NCBI RefSeq assembly: GCF_040499845.1
Contig: NZ_CP159342.1
Coordinates: 5,890,001 to 5,954,000, forward strand
DNA: 64,000 bases
Origin: Micromonospora sp. CCTCC AA 2012012
GTDB taxonomy: Bacteria; Actinomycetota; Actinomycetes; Mycobacteriales; Micromonosporaceae
Reading direction: 5' to 3'
The translations under genes and the position numbers were made by a program. Of the stretch, positions 19,101 through 25,909 are shown piece after piece. Below the pieces are notes generated by a model that was given only the letters and a program-made list of their open reading frames with translations, ran no database searches and had not been told where the DNA came from. Within the stretch, counting starts at the first letter, position 1; each line of letters opens with the position of its first letter.

Positions 19101-19535
19101 AGGGACATCCGCGGGAAGAACAAGCGTGTCATCGCCGGGCCGAACAGTGCCTTCAATCCGCCGGAGGACGAGTCGCCGACCCTGGGGGACCTGAGAAAGC
19201 GCACCCGGGTCTACAACGGCAAGAACGACGGGGTCCAGCTCTATGAGCAGAAACAGACGGAGGAGAGGGCGCCGCGGAGCGAGGCGGACGGGCTTCGGGA
19301 GGCCGAAGAGATCTCCAGCGACGCCAATGACGAGTCGAAGAAGTGGAAGCTGACCCTCCTCGACGACCACGTCGAGAGTGGCAGCTTCGCCGGGGACGTC
19401 GTCCTCTTCACGCCCTTCACCTTCGCCGGTGTGCTCGCGGTTCGCTTCGGTGGTGCCGCCGCGGTGCCTGTCGTCGTGAAGTTCTTCAAGGGTGCCCCCA
19501 AGGGCTGCCGGGCCGACTACGAGCTCGTCTGCTGA
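13149..19535 (+). CDS. Secreted RHS/YD-repeat polymorphic toxin with C-terminal PD-(D/E)xK nuclease-like domain
   Basis: A 2128-aa giant protein. I place the start at GTG 13149, with GGGAGGG just upstream, rather than the open frame beginning at 13086. A long basic N-region, a hydrophobic core (MISATMAAVLAGTLAG) and VQAAQA give a signal peptide cleaved near residue 54. A beta-rich N-terminal half is followed by YD repeats (for example YDALGRTTAV, YDAAGRVYKT, YDDLGRLTAM, YDNAGNLTSR) from about residue 1110 to 1720, then the RHS core YDPGLGRFVSVDP and the boundary DPSGQ near 1875. RHS shells encapsulate and release the toxin tip. The 250-residue tip has Asp1947 in GGDIICW and Glu1962/Lys1964 in VWEVKP, the spacing of a PD-(D/E)xK nuclease, and ends in a hydrophobic tail. 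No immunity gene follows; the gene before it carries a homologue of this tip. Confidence 0.85.
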   Translation: MAGVRRLSSRLGNTARRTKPPGGDGRAGRRMISATMAAVLAGTLAGQLPVQAAQAATAQKLTTQRYPSVSGKPARATRPGPDRTAAAAKVKRSAPVWPAAGSAEVTLSAAAVGARAGGATAVRAGTLPVTVRPVAGAAGARAAASEVTRVRVEVLPKARAQAAGVNGLLVRVGRTDAVSSAGQVEVGVDYAAFASAYGADWSSRLRLVQVPECALTTPSAKDCQPVPLDSHNDVRSRTLSASVSAAPIRSAVAATDAGRSQLGSTAALTGTLVAATSGPSGGAGDFTASSLAPASTWGHSGSTGGFQWSYPMTAPPAVGGPAPDLKLAYSAQSVDGLNAATNNQPGPIGEGFDLSPGFVERRYKPCADDMGGDANNTTKTGDLCWGTENAVLSLGGSTVELLKGSDGRWHPRKEDGSKIELLTTPAYSNGDNDNEYWKVTTADGTQYWFGRHQLPGWSSGRPTTNSVLTVPVFGNNPGEPCYASTFAASECAGKRQAWRWNLDYVQDVHGNTMSLWWTKETNYYAKNRASAAPVAYDRGAYLTRIDYGTDNRDNNEYAATSPYIENAPARVEFTNSDRCLATCTTKNATTWPDTPWDQECTATTNPCVNGSPTFWSAKRLTVVKTRVWKGAAYQDVNSWTLRHTFPDPGDGTRAGLWLAGVTRRGLNGTTVTVPEVTFAGIQMQNRVDAAGSDWALAMNWWRVNSIRTETGGEIFVTYSPRQCVKGGTMPTNLDDNGLRCFPVKWTPQGYTDPVTDYFHKYVVTEVQQIDHTGGARPLITAYEYQNPAGLPLWRYSDDNGLIPASRKSWSEWRGYPTVITRVGEGADQTKTETLYFRGMNGDKLAAGGTRSVTVQGLEGGAATDFDAFAGMPREQITWQGATVVSASVSDPWQSSATASRSGTPAVDSRFVAVGTVRTRTALDGGAWRRTKTVTTYDSYGMPVSLEDQGDESVSTDTRCSTTEYIRNTTGANWLLKSLKRSQGWAGPCDTAPTSEAQVTADTRYSYDNQAYGTAPTKGVVTAIEEIKDFNGGNRLYQQVATMKYDAQGRATETTDITGKATKTAYTPAAGGPLTSIVATNPLLWTETTDLDPATGATVKKTDANSRVTEVSYDALGRTTAVWQPDRPRATYPSNPSNRYSYTYSTTAASSVKSEQVDARGNYRVGYQLVDALGRDRQTQELSYGGGRVITDTFYDAAGRVYKTNAPYYNSGTAGATLFLGLDLDIPQQTRTLFDAAGRAIHSIQFSRNVEKWRTSTTYHGDHVDTTPPAGGTATTTWTDPQGQTTKLWQYHGPTPTGAYDETRYAYEPTGLLKSVTDASGNTWSYQYDVRGRNTITDDPDKGRTTTVYNSLDQVESVTDSRGKTLFSTYDDLGRLTAMRDTSATGPLVSSFVYDLPVKGALRSSSRWVGTDEYKTETITVDARYRQTQMRYTIPAVEGALAGTYSVKQTFNPDGSPNTMTLPTAGGMAAEILTYGYDSTYAFPEMLKTDYGDATHYVIQASYSNLNQPNLVTRATALTGAPFVQSGQYYDETTGRVDRRPVIRSVAPSYIANASFGYDDAGNITSIDDNPGANRDTQCFSYDHLRRLTQAWTPASYDCKQAPTAGLGGPAKYWTSWDFGAPTDAKGRAGNRLAQVEHGTPTGDVTTTYGYHTPGTAQPHAVWSTSRTDNTGTATGTYDYDNAGNLTSRPGPNGQQSLTWTVDGELASVSDSAGTSSYVTDPAGGRLVSRDPKGTTLHLGATEVRLDKSSNGVTATRYYEFLGEIVAQRSTTGGITWLAADHQGTGQVAVAGDATQAVTRRRQTPYGTERGGPASWPNARGFVDGYRDSTGLTQVGQRAYDPGLGRFVSVDPVLDHNDPQQMNAYCYSNNSPVTFSDPSGQRWEEETQKEGLDKLAQDAKRRQTEYKKDIGDTLAHATAVILRTANLKRNYPHAHITSDPAGRLHGGDIICWDCKQGEVWVWEVKPYTKEALAEADLKRHIEHAQRDIRGKNKRVIAGPNSAFNPPEDESPTLGDLRKRTRVYNGKNDGVQLYEQKQTEERAPRSEADGLREAEEISSDANDESKKWKLTLLDDHVESGSFAGDVVLFTPFTFAGVLAVRFGGAAAVPVVVKFFKGAPKGCRADYELVC

Positions 19536-19554
19536 CAGCGGGCGGGCGTCCTCA

Positions 19555-19585
19555 GGGTGGCCGGCTTCTGCCGGGCCGGCCACCC
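19555..19585 (+). terminator. Terminator after the RHS gene
   Basis: An 11-bp perfect stem (GGGTGGCCGGC at 19555-19565, complement at 19575-19585) with a 9-nt loop, starting 19 bp after the RHS stop and ending just before the promoter of the next operon. Confidence 0.7.
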
Positions 19586-19593
19586 GGGGCGGC

Positions 19594-19630
19594 TTGACGC
19601 ATTAAGCTAATTGCATTAGCCTTTTGGCTA
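19594..19630 (+). promoter_or_regulatory. Leaderless promoter with overlapping inverted repeats (probable TetR operator)
   Basis: TTGACG at 19594-19599, 17-bp spacer, TAGCCT at 19617-19622, then 7 nt to the ATG at 19630, so the transcript probably begins at or next to the start codon. There is no ribosome site. Two interlocked inverted repeats cover the promoter: GCTAAT-TGC-ATTAGC at 19606-19620 and TAGCC-TTTT-GGCTA at 19617-19630. The second gene of the operon encodes a TetR-type repressor, the likely ligand-released occupant of these sites. The patch is markedly AT-rich for this genome. Confidence 0.7.
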
Positions 19631-20424
19631 TGACGATTAGCCAGGTGGCACGGGACGGCGGAACCATCGCGTACGAGGTGCACGGGGAGGGGCCGCTGGT
19701 GGTCCTCTCGCACGGCATGGGGGAGAACCGGCGGTCCTTCCGCCACCTGATCCCGCTGCTGGTCGAGGCCGGTTACCGGGTGGCCTCGGTGGACGTCCGG
19801 GGGCACGGCGACTCCAGCCCGCACTGGCCGACGTACGCCCCGGCCGAGGTCGGCGCGGACCTGCTGGCCGTGGTCCGCACCCTCGGCGGCGGCCCGGCCA
19901 CCCTGGTCGGCAGCTCGTCCAGCGGAGCCGCCGTCGTCTTCGCCGCCGCCGACGCGCCGGACCTGGTCAACGGCATCGTGCAGCTCAGCCCGTTCGTCGC
20001 CGAGCCGAAGCCCAACCCGGTCCTGCGGGCCCTCCAGGCGGCGGTGCTGCGCAGCCCCCGGCTGTTCGGCATGTTCCACAAGACGCTCTTCCCCGGCCCG
20101 CGCCCCGCCGACGACGCCGCGTACCGCAAGGAGATGGTCGCGGCGCTGCGCGGCCGGATGGACGCCGTCCGCGGGGTGGTCGCGCCGGTCGCGCCGCACT
20201 GGACCGCCCGGGCCGGCGAGGTGCGCCAGCCGGTCCTGGTCCTGATGGGTACGAAGGACCCCGACTTCCCGGACCCCGGCGCCGAGGCGCGGGCCGCCCG
20301 CCGACAGTTCACCACCGCCGAGGCGCGCATGATCGACGACTCGGGCCACTACCCGCACGCCGACCAGCCGGCGGCCACCGCCGCCCAGCTCGTCGAGTTC
20401 CTGGCGGTGACGTCCGATGCCTAG
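19630..20424 (+). CDS. Alpha/beta hydrolase
   Basis: A 264-aa alpha/beta-hydrolase-fold enzyme. The oxyanion region is LSHGMGENRRSF (near residue 30), the nucleophile elbow reads GSSSSGAAV (Ser about residue 97), the acidic residue is in MGTKDPDFP, and the catalytic His is in DDSGHYPHADQP near the C-terminus. There is no signal peptide. Family members hydrolyse esters, lactones or similar bonds; the substrate is not evident. The ATG at 19630 is favoured over the in-frame TTG at 19624 because the promoter leads directly to it. The gene overlaps the following TetR gene by 8 nt, so the repressor probably responds to the hydrolase substrate. Confidence 0.88.
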   Translation: MTISQVARDGGTIAYEVHGEGPLVVLSHGMGENRRSFRHLIPLLVEAGYRVASVDVRGHGDSSPHWPTYAPAEVGADLLAVVRTLGGGPATLVGSSSSGAAVVFAAADAPDLVNGIVQLSPFVAEPKPNPVLRALQAAVLRSPRLFGMFHKTLFPGPRPADDAAYRKEMVAALRGRMDAVRGVVAPVAPHWTARAGEVRQPVLVLMGTKDPDFPDPGAEARAARRQFTTAEARMIDDSGHYPHADQPAATAAQLVEFLAVTSDA

Positions 20425-20986
20425 GGCCGGCCTGACGCCGCAGAGCGTGGTCCGCGAGGCCGCCCGGCTCGCCGACGAGGTCGGTCACGACCGGCTCACC
20501 CTCGCCGCCCTCGCCGGCCGGCTCGGCGTCGCCCTGCCCAGCCTCTACAAGCACGTCCGGGGCGTCGACGCGCTGAACCAGCGGCTCGGCGCGCTGGCCC
20601 TCGCCGAACTCGCCGACGAGATGACCACCGCCGTCGGGGGTCGGGCCGGGGTGGACGCCCTGCGCGGCGTCGCCACCGCCTGGCGCGACTACGCGCGCCG
20701 GCACCCCGGCCGCTACCCGGCGGCCCAGCAGGTGCCCGAGGCCACCGATCCCGACCACGTCGCGGCCGGCCGCCGCGCCCTCGACGCGATCTACGCCATC
20801 CTTCTCGGGTACGGCCTGACCGGCGACGACGCCGTCGACGCCGCCCGGATCTTCCGGAGCGCGGTGCACGGCTTCGTCACCCTGGAGGCGGCCGGCGGGT
20901 TCGGCCTGCCCCGCGGCATCGACCGCTCCTTCGACCAACTCGTGTCCTCGCTGGACACCGCGTTCCGTGACTGGAGTCCCGCATGA
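20417..20986 (+). CDS. TetR/AcrR-family repressor with WHG-type ligand domain
   Basis: A 189-aa one-component regulator. The N-terminal helix-turn-helix is LTLAALAGRLGVALPSLYKHV (about residues 27-47), typical of TetR proteins. The C-terminal ligand domain, with RDYARRHPGRYPAAQ and the later DAARIFRSAVHGFVTLE, matches the WHG subgroup. It lies between the hydrolase gene (8-nt overlap) and a small membrane protein gene (ATGA overlap), so the three form one operon. The interlocked inverted repeats at 19606-19630 over the operon promoter are its likely binding site, giving autorepression. Confidence 0.9.
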   Translation: MPRAGLTPQSVVREAARLADEVGHDRLTLAALAGRLGVALPSLYKHVRGVDALNQRLGALALAELADEMTTAVGGRAGVDALRGVATAWRDYARRHPGRYPAAQQVPEATDPDHVAAGRRALDAIYAILLGYGLTGDDAVDAARIFRSAVHGFVTLEAAGGFGLPRGIDRSFDQLVSSLDTAFRDWSPA

Positions 20987-21318
20987 AGGCCCTGCTGTTG
21001 ACCCTCGTGTTCCTGCTGGAGCTGGCGATGCTCGCCGCCGCCGGCTGGTGGGGTTTCACCCTCGACGCCGGATGGCCGGTACGCGTCGCCGCCGGCATCG
21101 GTGCGCCCCTGCTGATCGCCGTCGTCTGGGGCGTCTTCTGCTCGCCCCGGGCCGCCGTGTCGCTGCCGGCGCCCGCCAAGCTGGCCGTGCAGGTCGCCTG
21201 CTTCGTCACCGCCGGCCTACTCCTCGCGCTGGCCGGGCACCCGGTGCCGGCGGTTCTGCTGGTGGCGCTCTGGGCGGTGGACACGGCGGTGCTCCGCCTC
21301 TCCGGCGAGCCCGCCTGA
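20983..21318 (+). CDS. Small integral membrane protein, YrdB/DUF2568 type
   Basis: A 111-aa protein with four hydrophobic helices: about residues 4-24 (LTLVFLLELAMLAAAGWW), 31-50, 65-84 and 86-104. The first helix with an embedded Glu and the GWWGF motif fit the DUF2568 (YrdB) family, whose function is unknown. The start overlaps the TetR stop (ATGA), placing it as the last gene of the hydrolase operon. Confidence 0.8.
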   Translation: MKALLLTLVFLLELAMLAAAGWWGFTLDAGWPVRVAAGIGAPLLIAVVWGVFCSPRAAVSLPAPAKLAVQVACFVTAGLLLALAGHPVPAVLLVALWAVDTAVLRLSGEPA

Positions 21319-21708
21319 CCTGGCCACCGCTCGGCCCGCCCGCGCACTGGTCTGTCCCGGCCTGCCCGTCCCGGCCTGCTCGGCCTGGGCTGCTCGGTCC
21401 GGCTTGTTCGGGCTCGACCCGGATGGCTGGGCCCGGTTTGCTCGGCTCATTCCGCTGCTCCGCTGCTCCGCTGCTCCGCTTCGGTCGGAGGAGAGGGACG
21501 GTGCCGGTCGACTGGCTACGAGTTGGATGACGTCGATGAATCACTCGATCACAGGTCTCCTCGCTGCCGACCGTGGTGGGGTGATTCATTCATGCGTTCA
21601 AGCTCGTAGGCAGTCGGGCGTGACTGGTCAGGTGGCCGCCCGCGCCAGACGTGTCCGACCCGCGGGTGGGTCTGGACCGGATCGCCCGATTGGTCGTACC
21701 CTTCGCCG
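21319..21708. other. Intergenic stretch without a recognised gene
   Basis: About 390 bp between the YrdB-type gene and the metalloprotease. The first part is low-complexity, with repeated CGGCCTG/CTGCTCCG-like words. Farther on, TGAATCAC (21537-21544) and GTGATTCA (21581-21588) form an 8-bp inverted repeat 36 nt apart, too weak to call. No gene or clear promoter is seen. Confidence 0.5.
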
Positions 21709-23508
21709 GTGACTGACGGCGACCGGCAGCCCGGTGAGGTGACCACGGACGCCGCGCCGCCCGCAGCCGGTGCCCCGACCGAAGGGCGCGAGGAGGCCGC
21801 AGGTTCCGCCGCGCGCCCGAGCGGTGAGCCCGTCCCCACCGACAGGGACGATCCCTGCCCGCACCCGGCACCAGACCCTCGGCCCGCTTCATCACCCGCC
21901 CCGGCCTCGGCCGCCGAGCCAACCCCGGCCCCCGCGCCAGACCTGGCCCCCGAGCCAGCCCTTGCCCTGGCCGCCGAGCCAACCCCGGCCCCCGAGCCGG
22001 CCCTGACCCCCGAGCCGGCCGTGGCCCTGGCCGCCGAGTCGGCCCCAGCCCCCGCGCCGGTCTCAGGCTCGGCCCCGACCGTCGAGTCGGTGCCGGCCCC
22101 CGCGCCGACCCCGGTCGACGAGTCGGTTCCCGTCGAAGAACCCGCTCCGACCGAGAACGTTGAGCCGCAGCCGCAGCCGCAGCCGCAGCCGCAGCCGCAG
22201 CCGCAGCCGCAGCCGCAGCCGCAGCCGCAGCCGCAGCCGCAGCCGCAGCCGCAGGGGCGCGGGCGGGTCCGGCGACGGTGGGTGGTGTGGGGGGCGCTCG
22301 CGGCGGTCGTGCTGCTGGTGACCTGCGCGCTGCCGGCCGTACTCCTGGTGGGGCTGGTGGGGGACGCGGCCGGGCGGTCGGCCACGGGCGACGACGCGGC
22401 CACGGCCGCCGCCCGTCGCCTCGGCACGCGGATGGCGGCGCAGCTCGACCAGCAGGCCGCGGCACTGCTCGGCGGCGACCGGACCGGGTTCCTCGCCGTC
22501 GCCGAGCCCGCGGCCCGGACCGACCTGACCCGCCGGTACGCGGCGCTGCGGGCGCTCCGGGTGACCGTGTGGCGGCCGGCGGTGGACGACGTGCCGCGTG
22601 CGGTCGCCGGCCGGCCGGGGGAGTGGGAGCTGCCGGTCAGCGTCGGGTACTGCTTCGTCGTGCCGGGCTGCACCCCGGCGACGGTGGTGCTCGGCACCCG
22701 GTGGCGGGAGGTCGGCGAGCAACCCCGGCTGCTCGCGTTCGACGCGTCCCACGCCACGCCCGCCGGCGCGCGGCCCTGGGAGGTCAGCGACCTCGCGGTG
22801 GCGTTCGGCAAGCGGACCGTCGTCGCCACCACGCCCGCGCTGCGCGGGAAGCTGCCCGACCTGCTCGCCCAGGCCGAGGCGGCGGCGCAGGTCGCCGACC
22901 TGTACGCCGTGGGCGCCCCACCCCCCGACCGCTACCTCGTCTTCTATGCCGGCCGCGGTGAATGGTCCCGCTGGTACGGCGGCGGTCGTCCCTCGTGGAC
23001 GGCCGGCTACGCGGTCGGCGTCGGCGGTGGCCACCACGACGTGGTGCTCAACGCGGCGAGCCTGACCCCGGCCGGCGTCGACGACCTGCTCCGGCACGAG
23101 CTGACCCACGCCGCCTCGCTGCCCGACCGGGGCTACTCCGGCCGGGCCGACTGGTGGCTGGTGGAGGGGCTCGCCGAGTACGCCGGCGCGGACGGCCAGC
23201 CGGTGCTCCGTTACGAAGGCCTCGCCGAGGTGCGGAAACTCGTCCGGAGCGGATGGAACGGCCGGCTGGACGGGTTGGCCCCGGCCGACAACGCGGCCGA
23301 CGACCGGGTCGGCGGCAGTTACGGGATCGGCTACCTGGCCGTCCGGCACCTCGTCGACCGGTACGGCGAACAGCGGCTGCTGGACTTCTTCCGGGCCGTG
23401 ATCCACGACCGGAGCACGGTCGAGGAGGCGTCCGAGCGGGTCTTCGGGGAGCAGTGGAGGACGCTGCACGACGACTGCGTCGCGTACGTCCGTGACGCCG
23501 CCGGCTGA
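21709..23508 (+). CDS. Membrane-anchored HExxH metalloprotease-like protein with (PQ)15 linker
   Basis: A 599-aa protein from GTG 21709. Residues 1 to about 185 are a disordered, presumably cytoplasmic tail rich in Pro, Ala and Glu with repeated EPALxxAAEPTPAPE-like units, ending in fifteen Pro-Gln pairs (residues 153-182). A basic stretch RVRRR and a membrane helix (about 190-218) follow; the rest should be outside. The extracellular part contains HELTH (463-467) and, about 20 residues on, WWLVEGLAEYAG, which supplies the third zinc ligand (Glu) of a gluzincin of the peptidase MA type. Substrate unknown. It lies 29 bp before the exporter operon, in the same direction, and may act with it. 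Confidence 0.8.
   Translation: MTDGDRQPGEVTTDAAPPAAGAPTEGREEAAGSAARPSGEPVPTDRDDPCPHPAPDPRPASSPAPASAAEPTPAPAPDLAPEPALALAAEPTPAPEPALTPEPAVALAAESAPAPAPVSGSAPTVESVPAPAPTPVDESVPVEEPAPTENVEPQPQPQPQPQPQPQPQPQPQPQPQPQPQPQGRGRVRRRWVVWGALAAVVLLVTCALPAVLLVGLVGDAAGRSATGDDAATAAARRLGTRMAAQLDQQAAALLGGDRTGFLAVAEPAARTDLTRRYAALRALRVTVWRPAVDDVPRAVAGRPGEWELPVSVGYCFVVPGCTPATVVLGTRWREVGEQPRLLAFDASHATPAGARPWEVSDLAVAFGKRTVVATTPALRGKLPDLLAQAEAAAQVADLYAVGAPPPDRYLVFYAGRGEWSRWYGGGRPSWTAGYAVGVGGGHHDVVLNAASLTPAGVDDLLRHELTHAASLPDRGYSGRADWWLVEGLAEYAGADGQPVLRYEGLAEVRKLVRSGWNGRLDGLAPADNAADDRVGGSYGIGYLAVRHLVDRYGEQRLLDFFRAVIHDRSTVEEASERVFGEQWRTLHDDCVAYVRDAAG
22165..22254 (+). repeat. Hexanucleotide tandem repeat (CCGCAG)15
   Basis: Fifteen uninterrupted copies of CCGCAG, in frame, encode the Pro-Gln linker of the metalloprotease. 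A perfect 90-bp tract of this kind is prone to copy-number change by slippage; each step changes the linker by two residues without a frameshift. Confidence 0.97.
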
Positions 23509-23537
23509 GCGGTCGACGTTCGTCGACGGGTCGTAGC

Positions 23538-24920
23538 ATGGACCGGGTGGCCCGCACCCACTCGCCGCGGCCCGCGATCGCCACGCGGCCCCGCCTGTTC
23601 ACCGCCCTCCTCGCCGTCGTCGCCCTGACCGGCACCACCGCCGCCTCGTGCGGTGACGACAAGTCTCCCGTCGCGCTCGCCCCGGTCGGCCGGTCCGCCG
23701 TCGCCGAGGTGATCGACGCCCCGGCCACGGTGACCGCCCGCGCCGCCGCGACCCTCACCGCCCCCGCCGACGGCACCCTCGCCAGCCTCCGGGTCCAACC
23801 CGGACAGCGGGTGCGCCGGGGGCAGGTGCTCGCCGTCATCAGCTCACCGTCGGCACAGGACCGGCTCAAGCAGGCCCGCGAGGCGCTGCGCGCGGCGAAG
23901 CGCGCCGGCCGCGGCGTCGGGGTCGGTGACCTGGGCGGTAGCCGGCGCGGCACCGACCGGGCCGCCGCCGACGCGTTCGACGCCGCCCGGACCGCCGCCG
24001 GCAAGATCGGCGATCCGCAGCTGCGCGCCGCACTCCAGCTCCAGGTCCGCTCCGCCCAGCAGCAGTACGAGTCAGCCGCCCGCGCCGCCGACCGCGCGGT
24101 CGCCGCCGTGCAGCGCGGGGTGGCGGGGGTGAACTCGGCCGTCGGCGCGCTCTCCAGCGCCCAACGCCTGCAGGCCCAGCAGGCGTACGACCTGGCGAAG
24201 GCGACCGTCGACGCGCTCACCCTGCGGGCCCCGGTCGACGGGGTGGTGCAGCCCGGTGGCACCCGTACCGGCGGTGCGCCGACCGACCTGGCGGGGCTGC
24301 TGGGTGCGGCCGGTCAGGGCGCGGCGGGGGCGTTCGCGCCCGCTCAGGGCGGCCCGCCGCCGGGGGTGGACGACGCCGTACCGGCCGGTGGCCGGGTCAC
24401 CGCGGGAACGCCGGTGCTGACCGTGGTGGACATCGGTGCGCTGGGGCTGCTCGCGGAGGTGGACGAGACGGACGTGCTGCTGGTCCGGTCCGGCGTGCCC
24501 GCCTCGGTCGAGCTGGACGCGGTCACCGGCGCCACGTACGACGCCCGGGTCGGGTCGGTCGACGTGCTGCCCAGCACCTCCGCGCGCGGCGGGGTGACCT
24601 ACCGGGTGCGGCTGACCCTCGGCCCGGGGCGCCTCGGCGAGGGTGAACGTGCCCCCGCCCCCCGCCCCGGCATGAACGCCGTCGTCCACCTCCGGGTACG
24701 CGAGGCCGCCGACGCGGTGGCCGTACCCGCCTCGGCGGTCTTCTCGGCCGACGGGCGGGACGCGGTCTGGGTGTTGCGGGACGGCAAGGCGGACCGGGTG
24801 CCCGTCACGGTGGGCGTGCAGGGGCAGGACCTGGTGCAGATCGTCAGCGGCGTGCAGGCCGGTGACCAGGTCGTGGTCCGGGGCGCCGACCAGGTGCGGG
24901 ACGGTCAGCAGCTGCGATGA
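23538..24920 (+). CDS. MacA/HlyD-like membrane fusion (adaptor) protein
   Basis: A 460-aa periplasmic-adaptor homologue for a MacB-type exporter. The N-terminal signal segment LFTALLAVVALTGTTAASC may be a lipoprotein signal (AASC is an imperfect lipobox). The biotinyl-lipoyl half-motifs are at APADGTLASLRVQPGQRVRRGQ (about residues 75-95) and LRAPVDGVVQPGG (about 230), separated by a helical hairpin rich in Ala and Gln. A beta-barrel with LGLLAEVDETDV and a C-terminal membrane-proximal domain complete the fold. In Gram-positive bacteria such adaptors extend from the membrane toward the wall. The stop overlaps the ATPase start (ATGA). Confidence 0.88.
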   Translation: MDRVARTHSPRPAIATRPRLFTALLAVVALTGTTAASCGDDKSPVALAPVGRSAVAEVIDAPATVTARAAATLTAPADGTLASLRVQPGQRVRRGQVLAVISSPSAQDRLKQAREALRAAKRAGRGVGVGDLGGSRRGTDRAAADAFDAARTAAGKIGDPQLRAALQLQVRSAQQQYESAARAADRAVAAVQRGVAGVNSAVGALSSAQRLQAQQAYDLAKATVDALTLRAPVDGVVQPGGTRTGGAPTDLAGLLGAAGQGAAGAFAPAQGGPPPGVDDAVPAGGRVTAGTPVLTVVDIGALGLLAEVDETDVLLVRSGVPASVELDAVTGATYDARVGSVDVLPSTSARGGVTYRVRLTLGPGRLGEGERAPAPRPGMNAVVHLRVREAADAVAVPASAVFSADGRDAVWVLRDGKADRVPVTVGVQGQDLVQIVSGVQAGDQVVVRGADQVRDGQQLR

Positions 24921-25909
24921 GTGCGGGCCTGCCGGCCGGGGTGCCGGCGATCGAGGCGGTCGACGTGTCCCGGACGTACGAGCTGGACGGGGTGTCGGTG
25001 CCGGCGCTGCGCGGGGTGTCGCTGACCATCGCCGCGGGGGACTACGTGGCGGTGATCGGGCCGTCCGGCTCCGGCAAGTCCACGCTGATGCACCTCCTCG
25101 GCGGGCTGGACAAGCCCTCCGGTGGCCGGCTGGTGATCGGGGGCCGGGACGTGGCGACGCTGACCGCCCCGGAGCTGGCGACGCTGCGCAACGAGACCAT
25201 CGGCTTCGTCTTTCAGGCGTTCCACCTGCTGCCCCGCACGTCCGCCGTGGACAACGTGGCGCTGCCGCTGGTCTATCGGGGGATCGGCGCCCGGCAGCGG
25301 CGGGAACGGGCGGCGGCGATGCTCGGCCGGGTCGGGCTCGGGCACCGGCTGCACCACCGGCCCAACCAGCTCTCCGGCGGCGAGCAGCAGCGGGTGGCGA
25401 TCGCCCGGGCGCTGGTCACCGACCCGGCGGTGCTGCTCGCCGACGAACCCACCGGCAACCTGGACACCGCGACCGGCGAGGCGGTGCTGGAACTGCTGGA
25501 ACGGCTGAACGTCGAGTCGGGGGTGGCGCTGGTGATGGTCACCCACGACCAGGAGGTGGCCGCCCGGGCCCGCCGGCAGATCGCTGTCCGGGACGGGCTC
25601 GTCCGCTCCGACACGGTCACGTCGGGCGACGGCCCGCTTCATGATCGACCGCTGTCCGACCGCGCCGGCCGACCTGAGACACTGGACGCCGCTCCCAGCG
25701 CGGAGCCCCGGTCCGCGTCCGGAAGCGGCCCGGGGCACCCGTCCGGTGGCTCCGGTGGCGCCGCCGGAGCCACCGGGCGCCTTCCGCGGGAGGGCACGCC
25801 TGCCTCGCGTACCCTCGGGGCCGGAGCGGTCGGGCGGGCCGCGCCCGACGACGGACCGCCCGACGCGGCCCGGCCGGCGGCGGACGACTCGGCCGGAGGT
25901 GCCGCGTGA
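24917..25909 (+). CDS. MacB-type ABC transporter ATPase with long disordered C-terminal tail
   Basis: Cytoplasmic ATPase subunit, 330 aa. Residues 1 to about 230 form a complete ABC domain: Walker A GPSGSGKST, Q-loop FVFQAFHLLP, signature LSGGEQQR, Walker B VLLADEPTG and switch His in MVTHD. This belongs to the LolD/MacB exporter group. The last 100 residues are a Gly/Pro/Ala/Asp-rich tail with no counterpart in typical LolD/MacB ATPases. Start and stop overlap the neighbouring adaptor and permease genes (ATGA and GTGA), so the three are one translationally coupled operon exporting an unknown substrate. Confidence 0.92.
   Translation: MSAGLPAGVPAIEAVDVSRTYELDGVSVPALRGVSLTIAAGDYVAVIGPSGSGKSTLMHLLGGLDKPSGGRLVIGGRDVATLTAPELATLRNETIGFVFQAFHLLPRTSAVDNVALPLVYRGIGARQRRERAAAMLGRVGLGHRLHHRPNQLSGGEQQRVAIARALVTDPAVLLADEPTGNLDTATGEAVLELLERLNVESGVALVMVTHDQEVAARARRQIAVRDGLVRSDTVTSGDGPLHDRPLSDRAGRPETLDAAPSAEPRSASGSGPGHPSGGSGGAAGATGRLPREGTPASRTLGAGAVGRAAPDDGPPDAARPAADDSAGGAA

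Noticed and set aside
19630..20424. Downstream gene as the RHS immunity gene
   Set aside because: It is a full alpha/beta hydrolase with its own promoter and TetR regulator, separated from the RHS gene by a terminator.
22165..22254. Possible CRISPR-like direct repeats
   Set aside because: The units are contiguous hexamers without spacers and lie in frame within a coding gene.
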